Origin: Setaria digitata
Taxonomy: Eukaryota; Nematoda; Chromadorea; Rhabditida; Setariidae
DNA length: 64,000 bases
Reading direction: 5' to 3'
NCBI GenBank assembly: GCA_003640385.1
Contig: RCAB01000122.1
Span: forward strand, 84,690-148,689
Below are positions 1-14,600 of this stretch, piece after piece. The position numbers and the translations under genes were made by a program. The notes beneath the pieces were generated by a model. It did no database searches, was not told where the DNA came from, and was given only the letters and a program-made list of their open reading frames with translations. Each line of letters opens with the position of its first letter. The stretch's first letter is position 1.

Positions 1-15
1 ATAATTATTGAAGAA

Positions 16-22
16 ATTTCAG
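16..22 (+). other. Putative splice or spliced-leader acceptor ahead of NAT9
   Basis: ATTTCAG lies 15 nt before the ATG. This spacing is typical of nematode spliced-leader addition sites. It could instead be an ordinary acceptor with an upstream exon outside the window. Confidence 0.4.
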
Positions 23-37
23 GAAATAAATAGTGAT

Positions 38-944
38 ATGATTATAAACGAACATACAAAACTTACTGGCGAAAAGATAATTTTGGTACCATATCGGAAG
101 CATCATGTAATAAAGTATCACACCTGGATGGAGGTATCAGAACATTTTTCTTTTTGAATTTGAAACAAAAGAAGATGAAATATTAGCATTTTGAAAGAAC
201 ATATCAATGTATGGTCTCTTTTTCTTATAAAACAACAATCATTTCTCGTCCATTTGTACACTTTTAGGATGAGAAGTTGCGACAGTTAACAGCGTCGGAG
301 CGTTTGACACTTGAAGATGAATACGCGATGCAAGCAAAATGGCATGAAGATGATGACAAATGTACATTTATTATCCTGAATCGTGACCTGATTGATGGCG
401 GCGTTGATGAGGTTATCTGATCTTGGGCACAGTTCTTTTTTTTTTTTTTTGCTTGGCTTATTTATGAGGAGAAACGGTTGTATGAGATGCCGAACTTGGC
501 AGCAGCTTATAAATATATGTGAGGATAATAAGAATTTCCTTTCATGATAAGATTAGATAATGTTAAACCTTCAATCTGAGATAAGTCTAAGGATGCCGAT
601 TCATTTTTCAGATCGGCAGTATGGTAGGTGATGTCAATATCTTCATAAATGGTAATATCGGAGAACTTACGACTATGATCGCTGAACCTAGGTGGCGTCG
701 TAAAGGTTTTGGCGAAGAAGCGGTCCGAATGATGCTAAAATTTGCTTTTCAAGTGATCGGATTACGGATACTTGAAGTAAAGATTTCAGATGACAATACT
801 CCCAGCCTGAAGCTCTTTCAAAAAATCGGTTTTAATGTAATTTCGCACTGCAGCAAATTTCATGAATATACGTTATCGATCGGAGAAGACTGTATCTTTG
901 AAATTATTTCTGATTTACACGATACAAAAAGTGAATATCAATGA
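38..944 (+). CDS. NAT9: N-acetyltransferase 9-like protein (GNAT family)
   Basis: Three exons, 38-133, 268-411 and 612-944, join in frame to give 190 residues. The protein resembles the animal NAT9 family along its whole length. The N-terminus carries the family's TGEKIILVPY stretch. A TASERLTLEDEYAMQ segment follows, then MVGDVNIF, and an acetyl-CoA-binding R-x-x-G-x-G motif (RRKGFG, residues about 109-114) sits in the GNAT core. A family member of this size is expected to be near 200 residues, so the gene looks complete. The start is chosen because it aligns with the usual family N-terminus, although the frame stays open back to a TTTCAG at 17-22. The second intron has an unusual donor, GTTATC. 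NAT9 proteins are predicted N-terminal acetyltransferases and have been linked to microtubule stability in flies; the function here is inferred by homology. The gene converges with the Kunitz/lustrin gene. Confidence 0.9.
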
Positions 945-2623
945 AGCATGACAAACAGAATTGGCAATTAAATATTCAGTGTCCTTCCGTTTTTCTTGAT
1001 CCTATGTTTATATCATTGAAAAATAATGGATAACCTCTAATTAAGATTTAAATTTATACTTATTCAGGCGTATTAGGTTTATAAATTTTCAGCACTGCAT
1101 CAGCTGAGGTTACTAGTGAGGTAACTCTGTAGAAGATAACTGTGTGGTGATTACCCGACTAGAGAATTATCAATTAGAAAAACTTACAGTTTTCTTTCTA
1201 TTTGCCATGAGGTTATTATTATGTATAATGGTTAATTATGTTTTTTATGTACACTGGGTATTTAAACTTTTTTTTTTTATGTAATTGTCCGCAAGCTACG
1301 TTTTCTTGAGAATTTCAAAAAACGACCAGAACGATAGCCTATTTGTCATTTCATAATTAATATTAAATCATGAGTACAAGATGGCAGAGATTTCCTTTCG
1401 GAAGATTTCCATAAATTGTATTAAAATTGTAATGGAGTGAAGTAGGATGTGGACAATGGAAGTCATCAGCCAAAGGTGTGACTTAATTTGTTGCAATTTG
1501 CATTTGTTTTGTACATACTTTTTTACTTGCAAGCACTGCTTTTTTTTTGTATAGGTCTTAAATATGTATATTTTTCGTACCTTAACAATATTTTTATAGA
1601 ATGTTTCCAATTCACTGCTCAGAATTTTAAATTGGGTAAATGGGAATAAATTGAAAACATCAAACTACTTTTGGATTATGGCAGCATTAATTAAAGTGGA
1701 ATGAAACATAACTTTTTCTTTTTCTTTTGCTTTTTTTTTTTACACCGACAGCAAAATATGACCTTAAATAAACGGTCGTTGGTCAGTTGCCGTAAAAAAT
1801 GTCAATGAAAGTTTGAAAAATATTTCTCAGCGCATACATATATATGCTTCCGTATAATAACTTCAATGAATTTTTATTTGGACATTAATCACCTAGAAAC
1901 AGTAATTGTTTCGTTTACTGGTCACACAGATAAATTTATGCGGACCGAACAATATTTAATAACGCTTTATTAGCAACCTTATAATAATAACTAATTCGAA
2001 ATTTCAAAATGAAACAAATTCTAATTTTTCTCAAAAGGACTTTTTGTCTTTATAAGCAANAAAAAAAAAAAAATTTTTTTTTTCAAAAAATAAAAAAAAA
2101 AAATTTTTTTTTTCAAAAAATGAAACAAATTCTAATTTTTCTCAAAAGGACTTTTTGTCTTTATAAGCAACTAAAGTAATTTCTATTGAATTGATCTAGA
2201 TTTCTTCATATATCTTATAGCAACTTTTGCACTTCCCTTTAGTCTATTAAAAAAAGAATAAATGATGAATTAACAAATAACAAAACAAAACGCTAATTTG
2301 TAAATACATAAGCATTGGTAATTGATTAGGAAGAGTTAGTTTTACTGCGCAAGTTGAAGAGGAAAATGATAAAATCAAACCAGACAGATTGAAGCAAGTT
2401 CGTGAACAAATTAAGCAAACCTGAACATAGGACAGTGCTAGTCATCTCATTTTCTTTTTCTGTTTAAAAATTGACAAATTAAATTCTAAAATTACAAAAA
2501 ATTCCAATGTCAAGAATTAGAATAATTATGTGAGATAAACTAAAAAAGAAAATTGGCACAGCGTGTATATCTTTGTGTAGTTGTGATAATTATCCTCTTT
2601 GCTTTATACCATTTTCAGCCTGA
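945..2623. other. Convergent 3' intergenic region
   Basis: This lies between the ends of NAT9 (plus) and the Kunitz/lustrin gene (minus). It is AT-rich with poly-A/T tracts. No coding exon is convincing; an 80-codon minus-strand ORF at 1368-1610 is lysine/isoleucine-rich and looks like chance. It contains an assembly join at the N at 2060, where about 50 bp (2010-2059) is repeated at 2121-2170. Confidence 0.6.
2010..2170. repeat. Assembly duplication around the N at 2060
   Basis: About 50 bp (2010-2059) reappears at 2121-2170 with low-complexity A/T filler between, itself a short repeat. This is consistent with gap closing through a homopolymer. Confidence 0.75.
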
Positions 2624-5600
2624 TCAAGCTATATCTTTGCAAAAGCCACCGATTGCCGTTTGATAAGCTGGGCAGCGATCTTCACAGCGATCGATGTATT
2701 GGCCGTTCATGTATCGTTTCACCTGAACTTGATTCTGTGGACAAGGTGCTTTATTGAAGAAGGCTCCATAAAATCCTGAAATTCGCAAAATTTGCCCTCA
2801 TTTGATCGTTCTCAGTCCCTCATTAATCTTTCATAAGGTGGTATAAAATACCTTTTTACCATTGATTTTACAAGTGAGATGTTTGTTATCTTCTGTGTAG
2901 TTTAATAAATTATAACATTAAATCTGCGTAAACTTCCCATGTACAATATGAATCCATTGGATTTTTCTTGCAAATTTATTAAAATAGAATTTCATTAATG
3001 GTTCTTGTAAATGAGTTATATTCCAAACCTACTTGAAATAGGATTGTTAGTGGTAAATTCCTCTTTGAATGAATAAAAATTGCTTATTGTACAGCACTGA
3101 TATCCGTTACTGAGATTATTCCTAAGACAGCGATAACCATTTGGACAGAAATTTTGTTCCCCGTTATTGCAGAGTAATGGTGTTCCAGTTGCTGGAAAAA
3201 GAAGTGCTTTTCCGGAAGGACAGCCATCATCCTGTATTTCTGCAATATCTTCATTTTAATTAATATTTCGGTTTATTTTTTAGAAGTGATTTCATTAAAT
3301 TTTGAAGGTGTAAGAAATCAACTAACCTAACATTGTCATTTTTTTTTTTTTTTTTCCTTTTTTTAGCATATTTTCCGCTTCTGCTTAATGGACGGNACGT
3401 TTTTTGTTTTTTTTTTTTTTTTTTTTTTTTGAGTTAGAAATTTTCGAATGTTGTCCGGTATGCGGAAATTTTATCAATATTTATCAATTATCAAGTACAA
3501 GAAAGGAGTTAAATTAGCATACCTTGTTTGATTTTTTTCAAGCAACAAAAGTAGTTTTGAGCATTTTTGGAGAAAATACATTCGTAATCAGTTGGACAAA
3601 GTTTTTCAGTACAAGTTTGTGGTACTCCTTTTAGCGTATATGGTATACCATTATCACAAACAGCAGTAGCAATTTGTGATTGCTTCCAAGCACTTAATGA
3701 TTTACTCTTGCTGATACTACCAGAGTTATTAGTGTCGGAATTACCACAGCAAATATTTCGATCAGCATCACGACTGTACTGACAACTGTAACCCTTCGGG
3801 CAATCATTTTTTAACGGCAAACAATATCGTACTTTAAAATAATCCTGAAAAACAAAAAAAAAAAGGGAAGAAAAATATTAATTGTAACTGAGAGATGAGC
3901 TAAACTTAACTATGGTTTTTTTTTTTCAGAGATAAAATTAAATAGAGAGATCAGAGATAAAATTAAATAGAGAGAATTAAAAATCTGTTTATTAAAACTT
4001 AGAAATAAAGTTGATAGTTGATACGAGCTAATGCATTTAAAAAAGATTTAGCCCAATCCAATAATTCCCTTACCCATGCTTGAAGTTTTTCAACAAATTT
4101 CAACATTTTTTTTTTTTTATCAAAAATTTCTTCATTCGTAAGATTGTATTAATTAATTGTTTCCAGTCATCACTAGTCTCTAACTTATTACCAATATATA
4201 TTTAATCTAGTATTTTGAAGAATTCCATAGTAAGTAAAGTAACCTTGCCGGATCTCTTTTCCTGATATGGCCGCTGGCCATAAATTGGACATTTGATTGT
4301 TTTTGTTTCATTTGCAACACATTTACCCTTCTGGAAAACAAGCCCATTGGGACATTCACAAATACCTTCCAAACATCGAGAGCCACGTAAACATTGCTTA
4401 TCATCGATGCACAAGTCACCTGGCTCAACCTGCTCCAAACATTCACCTTCTATTAGTATCTCTTCCTTTGCACACACTAAAATTTTCAATTTTTATAAAT
4501 TAAGCAAAAAAAAAAATTTTCTTCTTTTTTTAAACTTCAATTCTTTTAAAGGAATGGTCAAAGAATTTGTCGCTGTTCATTTTTATTTTTATTTTTTAAA
4601 TTAAATTCATTTGTTCTCTTCCAAATATTAAACTTTAAATTGGAACTATTTCTCATTAATTTTTCAAATGTTTTACGAAAAAAAAAAAACAATTATTAAT
4701 TTGCTTCCTTTAAAAGGAACAAAATCTTAATTGTAATTTTATAATTTAAATAATTTGAAAAAAAAAATTGTCACTAATTTTTAATCAGTAGCTAAATTGA
4801 TAAAAGTAATATAAGCCTTGTTTGCATTGCCCTAAATCATTGATCATTCCATCTGGACATTTGCAGAATCCATCGATGCAATCTGAATCGCCCAAACATT
4901 GCCTTGAATCCTTGCATAACTTTCCAATTTCAGCTTTTTCCAGACAAGAACCATTTATAGCAATTTGTTTCATTGTACAGCCTGTAAAATTCATATGCTA
5001 ATGATAAGAAATGATCATATAAATTAAATTTTTTGCTTGAATTTAAACTTAATTTCTGCATGAAAATTGATCGAAAAGCAAGCAGTAAATTGTTAAATGA
5101 AATTTAACAAATTTATTTATTTCCAAATTTTCATCATCAAATTTGAGTATTAATTTGTGTGATTGAAGTTAAATTATTGATGTGTTAATTTTATGCGATA
5201 AAATGTTAAAACTACAAGGTTTCATTTTTAGCTAATTAACAATCTTCACAATTGTATTTTGCTAATTTATTTCACTGTTTTTTATGATAACTGTAACTGT
5301 CATTTTTAGCTACTTAACAAACTTGCATACTTCTATTTGAATCAATAGTACAGCAGAAATACGATTTATTTGAAGTTTCTTGGCATGAATATCCAACCGG
5401 ACAGATAGTTTGCCCAGGAATACAACTTTCCGGTTTGCCATTTTTTCCAACAAACACAACCTTCAAATATTTTTAATCTCATAAAAATATAGAATTTCAC
5501 CGGAAAATTAAATAAAATCTCTCAAATTTAGATCTTTTTTTTTCTTAACTTGCAATGGCAACATTAAATGTTACACGTATTACTTACTGTATTGCCGTAA

Positions 5601-8600
5601 TGATAATGTACTTCCAATTACGATAACTTTAATCAGAAGTAAAATACCAAAACTGTGCTATTTTTAAAATAATTTTTTTTTTTTCAAAATAAGAATAAAA
5701 AAGAAAAAAATTCAAAATAATCCGAAATCTTTGGGAGAAGGAAAAAATAAACGCAAACCTGTTCATTTTGGCAACCATTGCTAATGCCACAGCACTGAAA
5801 CTGATTATTGATAGTGGAAAACTGGCAGAAATACCCAAGTGGGCAATTTTGCCCAATAATTGTGCAGACTTTTGGCCCATTTGTTACTGCATCTCGATAT
5901 GCCACCTGATTCTTTGGACAGCCAAGTGAAGTCACTAGAAAGGAGGAAGGAATATGATGATGATAGAAATTCTTTTCATTTCCAATTTACTAATTTAATT
6001 TTTCTTTGTCCCAAAAAAAAAAAAAAAAAAATTTTTTTTCTTTCTTTCTCAGGGAATGTTATTTTCAAACGTTTCTTTTTAATTTTGTTTCTTACGAAAT
6101 AAATTATGATATCAATCGTATTTAAGTATTTTAAGTTCTTTTCATCACCAATTTGATTGGATTTTCTTATCCTGAAAAATGTTCTTCCTTCTTCCTTAAA
6201 AGATGTCAATTTTGAATGTTTTTTCTTCTTTAATAAATGCTAATTCAAATTTTTTTTTTCTCGAAACAAATCATGAAATTAATCATATTTAAGTATTTTG
6301 ATGTGTAAACATTTAAATATCCTTTGACAATGGATTATGACTATCTAATCGAATAATGTACCTATTTATCCATATCAAAGTTCACTGATAGATTTAATGG
6401 ATCAGATTTCATCTGAATATCTCGCAAAATTGCTTAAATTTGACGTACCATCACTGGAAATTATGCAGGATTATCCGCAGAAAGCCTAATTACTTAAAGA
6501 TAATTAGAGAGGTTTTTTTTTTTCTTTTTTTTTCTTGAATAATAACTCACTTTCAGTGATACCTGTAGTTGTACCGCAGCACTGATAACGTCGTTTTGGT
6601 AATGACCACTGACAAGAGTATCCATCCGGACAAGTATTTACCGTCAAATTAAACGGATCACAAGATATCACGTGATTATCTTTCACGTAAACATATTTAT
6701 TCGGTGGACAACCATCTATACAAATATTTTTGCTAATTAATTCAAAATTTATTATGTTACAATGGGTAGTATTATAGCACTATTCAATTCCGGAGATTTC
6801 TGGAACTAGAATAATATATCTTTAATGTTAAAAGTAAAACTGACTGTTCCAAACAGGATTAGATTCGAACAAAATATTCCAAAACATAAAAATTGAAAAA
6901 TTAATTATTTTAATTCTTTATTCGAAAGTTTAATCAAAAGTGCAATTTTTGGCTTTTAATTGAAAAGCAAGAAGGATCCAATTCGAATTGCATTTTATGA
7001 ATTAAATTTATTCATTTTTAAGCTTATTTTTTTCCACTTAAACATCTCAAAATACATCTTACCGGACATTGTTGCATTATCGGTTTCGCAGCAATAACCG
7101 GCCGTAACTCCGGCTTGCATGCTTTGACATGCATAATCGACCGGACAGCTATTAAATGATGCATTCAGCTCACACGTACGTGGCAGTTCACTAATCATTT
7201 CCACGTAAAATTTGGCTTGATTTGGGCATAAGTAGTTAGATGAACAGCAGTAACTCTATAAATGAAGATATTAAAAAAAAAGGAATCATTTTTGATAAGT
7301 GATAAATGAATGGATTTCAATAAAAATTTATTCAGTGAATAGAGCAGTATGAGAAATTAGTGTATTATAAATAAATTGCTGAACAAATTATACTGAATGC
7401 TAAAATTCATCAAGAATTTGAGTTAATAACGAATGATGATAATGATAATGATAATATAATGTATTGTATTCGCAGTAGCTAGACACCTTTGCCCATAGTT
7501 TTGAACTAGATATATTTATTTAATAACATCTAACTTAGTCTATGTCAGCCATCGTATAAATGAATGTTTCATCAGCAGTAACAAAAGCATTCATCTTCAA
7601 AGTTTAACTTCTAACTTAAAGAATTTCCGTGCAGAAGCCTTCTTTCTCTAATGAATATCCTTGACACAAATCTATAGAATTGATTTCAACTACACAAAAC
7701 GAATGAAATCAGGAAATCTGAGTATATTTCAAGAAAATTTTCAACGAAATAACTTGAAATTTACTTCAGGACTTCCGCGCTATTACACATTTATTTCCGC
7801 TTTCTTTCTTCTCCGCCAAAGATAAAACTTGCTTAGTTTACAATTAGCCCAATTAGTTTAATTAAAATCTTTGCTTTTATATTATAAATTGACTTTGAAC
7901 CGGATGAAATGACTGCTAAGACTAATGAATAACGATTATCTAAATTAAAAAACTTGCAAATGCTTCATTTATATTATATTATATTTATTTATTACATTCC
8001 TATTACACTAAATAAGCAGTTTTTATTTGAGCTGACTGAATTTTAAAGTTCTGATAGTGCATAAATAATAGTAGTAGAATAAGTTTAATTATACAATCTA
8101 GAGATTATGAGAATCTGAGATTACGAAGAAGTGAGAATTCTCAGAATTCTGATAGATTCGCATATTCTAAGCATTTTGTTCACCTTTATCATCACAGCGG
8201 TTAGAAAGTTAGCAGGGAATTCTAACTTAAATCTCCCAAATCAGCCAAAATTTGAGTGGTCTTCGATTAACGGCACTTTTATCGGGGGTTTTTCAAAATA
8301 CCCCGGGTCATTAGGGGGAATGCTGAAACATCTTTTGTTAGTTTTTTTTTTTTTTTTTTCAAATAGACCTGCAAAATTTTGACTAAAACTTAAATTTAGA
8401 AAAAGTCTTTTTTAGATTTCAAAAAAATTATATCAATTCAAAGATTACATAACAATAGTTTCATTAATACAATGATAATTTTTTTATAGCCAGGCACATT
8501 TTGTTTGACATCAAAATCTAATAAAATTATCAAAATGACCTGTAAGGCTCCAGGGACATCGGATAAGCAACTGTAGCCTAGTGGACACTGGTCACTTTTG

Positions 8601-11600
8601 CTGTTTATTATACAGCGAATGGATAATTTCGAAGACGGATCTTTGTAAAGTGCTTTGCCTCGTGGACATACTTCTAAAATATGCATATGTTATGAATGAT
8701 TATCACTCCATGGAATTTCCGGAAAATTTTCTGATTTTAATTTCTGTCCTGAAATTATTTAACAAATAAACCGAAAACCGAACATTTAATAATCGAATAT
8801 TTATTAGTAAGAAAGGTTATCTTATATTCATCCTATTCAATTGAAAAATACTAAACACTCTAGGAAGAGTTAGGGGACGATAATGAAAACTTATTCGATT
8901 TTCGCATAAAAAAGAAGTGATCATTACTTCTGGTAATTATATTTAATTGAATCTCTAATTAATCTATTAAAAATTATAATATTACTGGTAATCATACCTG
9001 TACTGATCGATGTACAACAGAAGTGCCGATTTGTTTGAGCATGAAGACGACACAGATAATTAATTGGACATGAATTACTAGCATTTATTAAACATTCACG
9101 AACACTAATATTGGATACATTAATATATGCTTTTTCACCTTCAGGACATACACCTGAAATTTTATGCAATTGAATTTTGATTTAAAATCTTGCTCTTTAT
9201 CTCAACTAATTAATTTAATTAAGCCTCAAAGATTTATTAATACGAATAATCAATAATTCCTATTAGATTATTTTTATGAAGGAAATTTTTCATAAAGTAT
9301 TTTTAAAGAGATGCTGAAGATGAAGTTTCGTCATATTTTATTTATTTGTCACTGATTTTCAGTCTAAGAATAATCTGAGTTACGTGAAACTTATTAGTCT
9401 TTAGTCCAAGTATAGCCAAGAATGGTTTAAGTGAAATTTGTAAAATTCTTCATTTTAAAATGTAAAATTTGAACGTAAACTCTCTTACCCATATCTGTTG
9501 CGCCACAACAAACATTCTTGTCAAGAAGTTTATCGTAAGTACACGTAAAATTACTGGGACAACTACTGCTCACGTCAATTTTACACTCCAACGGAGTACG
9601 TGTTCTCGGATTTAAGTATACAGTATCGCCTGAGTCACACGCTGATGAAAAGCAGAAGTTGTTACATTGTTCCAAAGTTGCAAAATTGTTCAAATTATCT
9701 CCGCAACCATTGTACGTGAATTTGGTACAAGTTTTAGTAATTGTATTGAAATAGAAACGTGACGTAGTTGACGTATTGCATAAATTGCCTTGCTGGAGCG
9801 GTAATGAACAAATGTACGCTGTAAATTAGTCTAATTTAGCTTTAAACTTGCTTAATTCTGGATATGCACTTTTTTACTTGCATTCTATTATATATCAATT
9901 TTTTTTTAGTTTATTTTAATTAATTAAGAGTTATTTGAATAAAGCAATTAAAGGAAACACTAAACTGAACTCAAAATTGTCCCTTTAAAAGTATTTAAAT
10001 TCCTTACTCCAATGATTTTCATGACATTTTAAATATCTACTACCTTTGGCATGAAAGAAAAAAGACAATTTAAGGATGGCACCTGCAAATAAATAAGTCT
10101 TATGAGCTAGGTTCACTAATTAGATGGAGACTAAACTAAATTAAGCGAATAAGTTACTCTAACTTAACTAAATTAATGAAATCCGGAAATTAGCTCCAAA
10201 TTTCAAATAAAACAAACCACGTGTCGGACAACATCTATTCAGGATACTGTTTCCAGAAATAATTGAGGTACATTCATGAGTGGCTGGACATGTCACAGCT
10301 GATGAACAAGCAATCTGCTGGCCAAATTCATTCCGTTCCGGAATGCCACCATTCGGACAACTACTAACACTGCAGTAACTTTCACAGCTTTCATATGTTA
10401 GAAAATTATTCGAATTTCCACCACAGCCTGAAAACTTCCTAAGAAAATTATTAAATGAATAATAAATTACTTAATGAATAGTGTGACACGTACGTGAAAG
10501 ATACGTGGAAAATGAAATTTAAATAAGATAATAACTTACCACCGTACAGGAAAGTTTGACATTTTTGTTTTTGTGAATCGTAAAAATAGCGATAAGATGT
10601 GCCAACATTGCAACTGACACCTTTATTAGACGTTAACGTACACGTATAAGTCTTTGTTGGACAACAGCCCCAAACGTATCCGTCAAAATAACATTCATAG
10701 TTTAATGGACAACCATCGGAAATAGAACAAACAATATAGTTTCCTTGATAATCTTTGTATGCATCACCTTGTGGACATTGTGGTTTGGCTGCAACTTTTT
10801 TTTTTTTTTTTTGTTGGAAGCAGTTTGAAAAGTTTCTAATAAGCAATTTGGAATTTAATTAATCGATTAGATTGAAATGCATTGCTTCAATGACATTAGT
10901 AATTTTGCTAATTAATTAATTCAGCAATTTATTAATCGTTTGTTAATTAGTAATCGAAAAAGCAAAAGCGAAAGTAAAATTGAAATTGTCATATTGCATT
11001 ACTACTGTTTACGTATATTTTATTATTGTGCATATTATCTCTTAAGAAATAAATAAATGAACATTTCCTTCACAAAAAAAAAAAAAAAAAAATTGAGATA
11101 CTGCTACAGAGGATTTATGATAGGAAGCACTTCAACTTACATTCCTTCCTCAGGTATTATTTACCTTTTTTGCGGTCAACAAATAACCTGCTTTGGAATA
11201 AATTCGATGATAATTAGCTTTTAAGTCGTTAGAATCACTATCCGGTCTAATTTCAACATTTAAAAGTTTATGACTTCAAAAAAAAAAAAGGTATTAACTG
11301 ACTAGTCATTAGCTATTAATTACACAATCTAATCTAGCAACACTAATTACTCTATTTCCTTAGTCTAAATTATTATGAAATGTTCACTTTCTTTTAAAAA
11401 AGAAAATAATTTTTTCTTTCCCATCAAAATTTTCCTTAATTAAAGAGAGAAAAAAATGAGACAAAACTTATTACGAATGGTATTTTCGCATGTATTTTGA
11501 CATTCAATCATTGTCTCGAAATTGTTATCATTCCCGTGACATCCTGAATACTGGAACATCTCACATGCACCGATCGCACCATTGTACCAGTATCGTCGGA

Positions 11601-14600
11601 TATTCTGCTTACAATTACCGATCCGTAATGGTTGCGAACAGATTGCCTCTGTAAAGATAGTGATAATTTAACATGGATTTCCAATAATTGCCATGATCAT
11701 AACATGTAATGTATTAGTTTGAAATGTATTCATTTTAATTTCATTCATTCAGAAGAGATTGCTTTCCTTTTTTTTTTTTTTTTTCTAAGATTTAAATTTC
11801 GAATTAAATCCGAATAACAATTTAGTTCATTTAATTTCGTTTATTTACTTTCCTCATTTATCAAGTCATTTTTTAATTTTGCACTTTCTAAAAAACACAA
11901 AATTATGCTAAATTTTGAGTATTCACCAATTGAATTTAATTTTTTCATGCGTAAAATATTCAATATTCAATCAGAAATTTTCTATTAAATTAATCTATTT
12001 TATTGAATTTTTAACTAATTATGCAATTTACTTTTTTTTCCCCCACTTTTTTTATTTATTTTCTCTCTCTTTCTTTTTTTTTTTTTGAATTAAAAGTTAA
12101 TTAATATAAAAAAAAAAAAACAAACGAGGTCTTGGACAGCAAATATTATAATCCATTTGGCATTCATATGTGCTTGGACAGTCATTATTGCTATTACATT
12201 GTTGATTAATTTGCTTAATTTTCAGTGGCATTCCATATTTGCATTGGAATCGTTCACAGAATGTCTCACATTCAATAGATGTTTTAAAATTGTTGAAATT
12301 ACCAAATGCGCCATTGTATGTAAATGCTTTACAACGATTCTGTTCCCAATCGTAGTAATAGCGAATTGATCTTTCGTAATTTAAATTAAACGTTCTGTAG
12401 TTAAAAAATTCATATTATCTTTCTTTTTTATTACCATTATATAAATATTGTAATTAAAATGCTCAATTTTTATTTGCCTTTGTCTCTTTTTTCTTCCTTT
12501 TGATTATTTAGTATTAATTAATTTAATGATAGATTTGAAAATGATTTTGATGAATGGTTTTTTTTTTTTTTCAAACAATTGCAAAATAAAATTTAAAAAT
12601 AAAAAATGCAAGATTTCTTTGTAAGACATAATTCAGTTTAATTATTCAATCAAATTTTTGCATAAAATAAAAATGAAAGTTGAATTGTACAATGTTTATA
12701 ATATAATGTAATTAATTCTGTATTTTTTGCTTGAAAGGAAAAAAAAAAAGCTTTTTAGTGACCTTCTGACCTCTTCATACTATAGCCAGGATCGAAATTA
12801 GTATGTCGAGAAGTGTCAGTCAAACGTCCACCAGCTGCACTACAAATACTTCGATCAGTTGGACAGCAAAATTGTCGCCAACCAATTGTTTTACAGTGAT
12901 AATTAGATGAACATGAAGCGGTTGTTTGACAATTACTAATTAGCTTCTCATTACTTGTTGAATATTCCGGTGAACCACGCTTGCATGCTGAAAATTTCGT
13001 AATTTTCTTTTTTTTTTTTTTTTTTTTTGTAAGAATTAAATAGAAAAAATAAATTGCTGTCGGAAAGATTAGTGCTTTTCTCCCTTTTTTTTTTCTTTTT
13101 TAAACGAGAAATCAAAAATTTTAATTCTCAGACAACTATTCGCATAATTTTGATATAATTCTTTTATTAAAAGAAATTATGAAAAAAAAAAAAAAATAGC
13201 AATTATTTATTTAACAAATAATTAATATAGAGGATCGAATTTTGAAAGAATGGACAAGTTAAATAAGATTCTTGGAATAAATCCCAGTAAGTAATCAACG
13301 TTTAATTTTGACGTAACTTTGATCATAGATTATCTTATCATTGAATTATCATTGATTATAAGACAACTTACTGTCTCGACAATATGACTCGCAATGTTCT
13401 CGAGTTTTAAAATTATTTGGCGACTGTATTTCACTGTCATCCCACGGATCCCACATAAATTGCTCACACGTACCTGTTACAGAATTGAACCACCAACGTG
13501 GTCGTACGCCAGTTGATTCTGCTGCGTTTGGATTTGCTTCATGCTTTGGCTGTATGCAAGTAAATGCTGTAAACAAAAAAAAAAAAAAACTATTTTAAGC
13601 AAGTTCATAAAATTCAAAAAAAAAAAAGTTTCAAGCCTAGTGTAAGTTTTCGAATGTTAAAATTCCTTATTAAATTAAATTATTAAAAGCTAGAATTTCT
13701 GGAATCAAAAATTTAGGAACTGTTTCAATTTCCATGATTATGGGTTTTTTTTTTTGGAAAAGTATTAATTTAATTTTAAACAATTCCCTTCTTTCCTTCC
13801 TAAATTCCTGGAATCAAAATTTCAGAAGTTATTAAAATTTAATAAATTATTATTGTAAATACTTACCACGATTTGGACAGCAAATTCCATCAGCTTGCGG
13901 ATGAATATCATAAATGCCTTTCATTGCTAATTTAACATCATTCAATGGTACTGATACACATTCATAGATATCCGCAATGTAGATACCATTTTCCGGTTGA
14001 TACGGTTCCGTAGCATAGGTACAGGCACCACCACCATTTGCTATGAATGTTTTATAATTGGTAGATGTGGAAGAACAGAATTGCAACGGATTAATATGTT
14101 CACCTGATGGGACCTGAAGAAAAAAAAAAGAGAAAATTGGGAATGATAAAATGATAACTTATCTTTTCCTCACTTCCTCTTTCATTCTCAACTAAATCTA
14201 TTTGTAATAATTATAATAATTATGTCTATTTGTAATAATTAGTAACGGCTAACATGTAATGCTTTTTTCTTTTTTATTTAATTTTAAATAAGCAAAAAAA
14301 AAAAGTATTTTAATGCAAAATTATATAAAATATTTCTAACGAATTGTTTTCAAGACAAACATCATAATCATCCGGATCGGTCATTGCCGGATTTCGAAGT
14401 TGTGATACTGGCATTGTTAGCAAGTCATCATCGTACTCCGGAAGTGGACATTTCGGCACCGGATCACCATCTTCACCGGATAACAAAATGCAAACAATAC
14501 CATCGCGAGTACGAGCTTGTACATACGGAATTCCGTTTACATCGGATGGGCATTCACATTTATTTTCTTCACAACGTGCCCCAGGCCACGCAGCACTACA

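Noticed and set aside
5976..6209. Minus-strand Lys/Phe-rich ORF
   Set aside because: Produced by poly-A and poly-T runs inside an intron of the Kunitz/lustrin gene.
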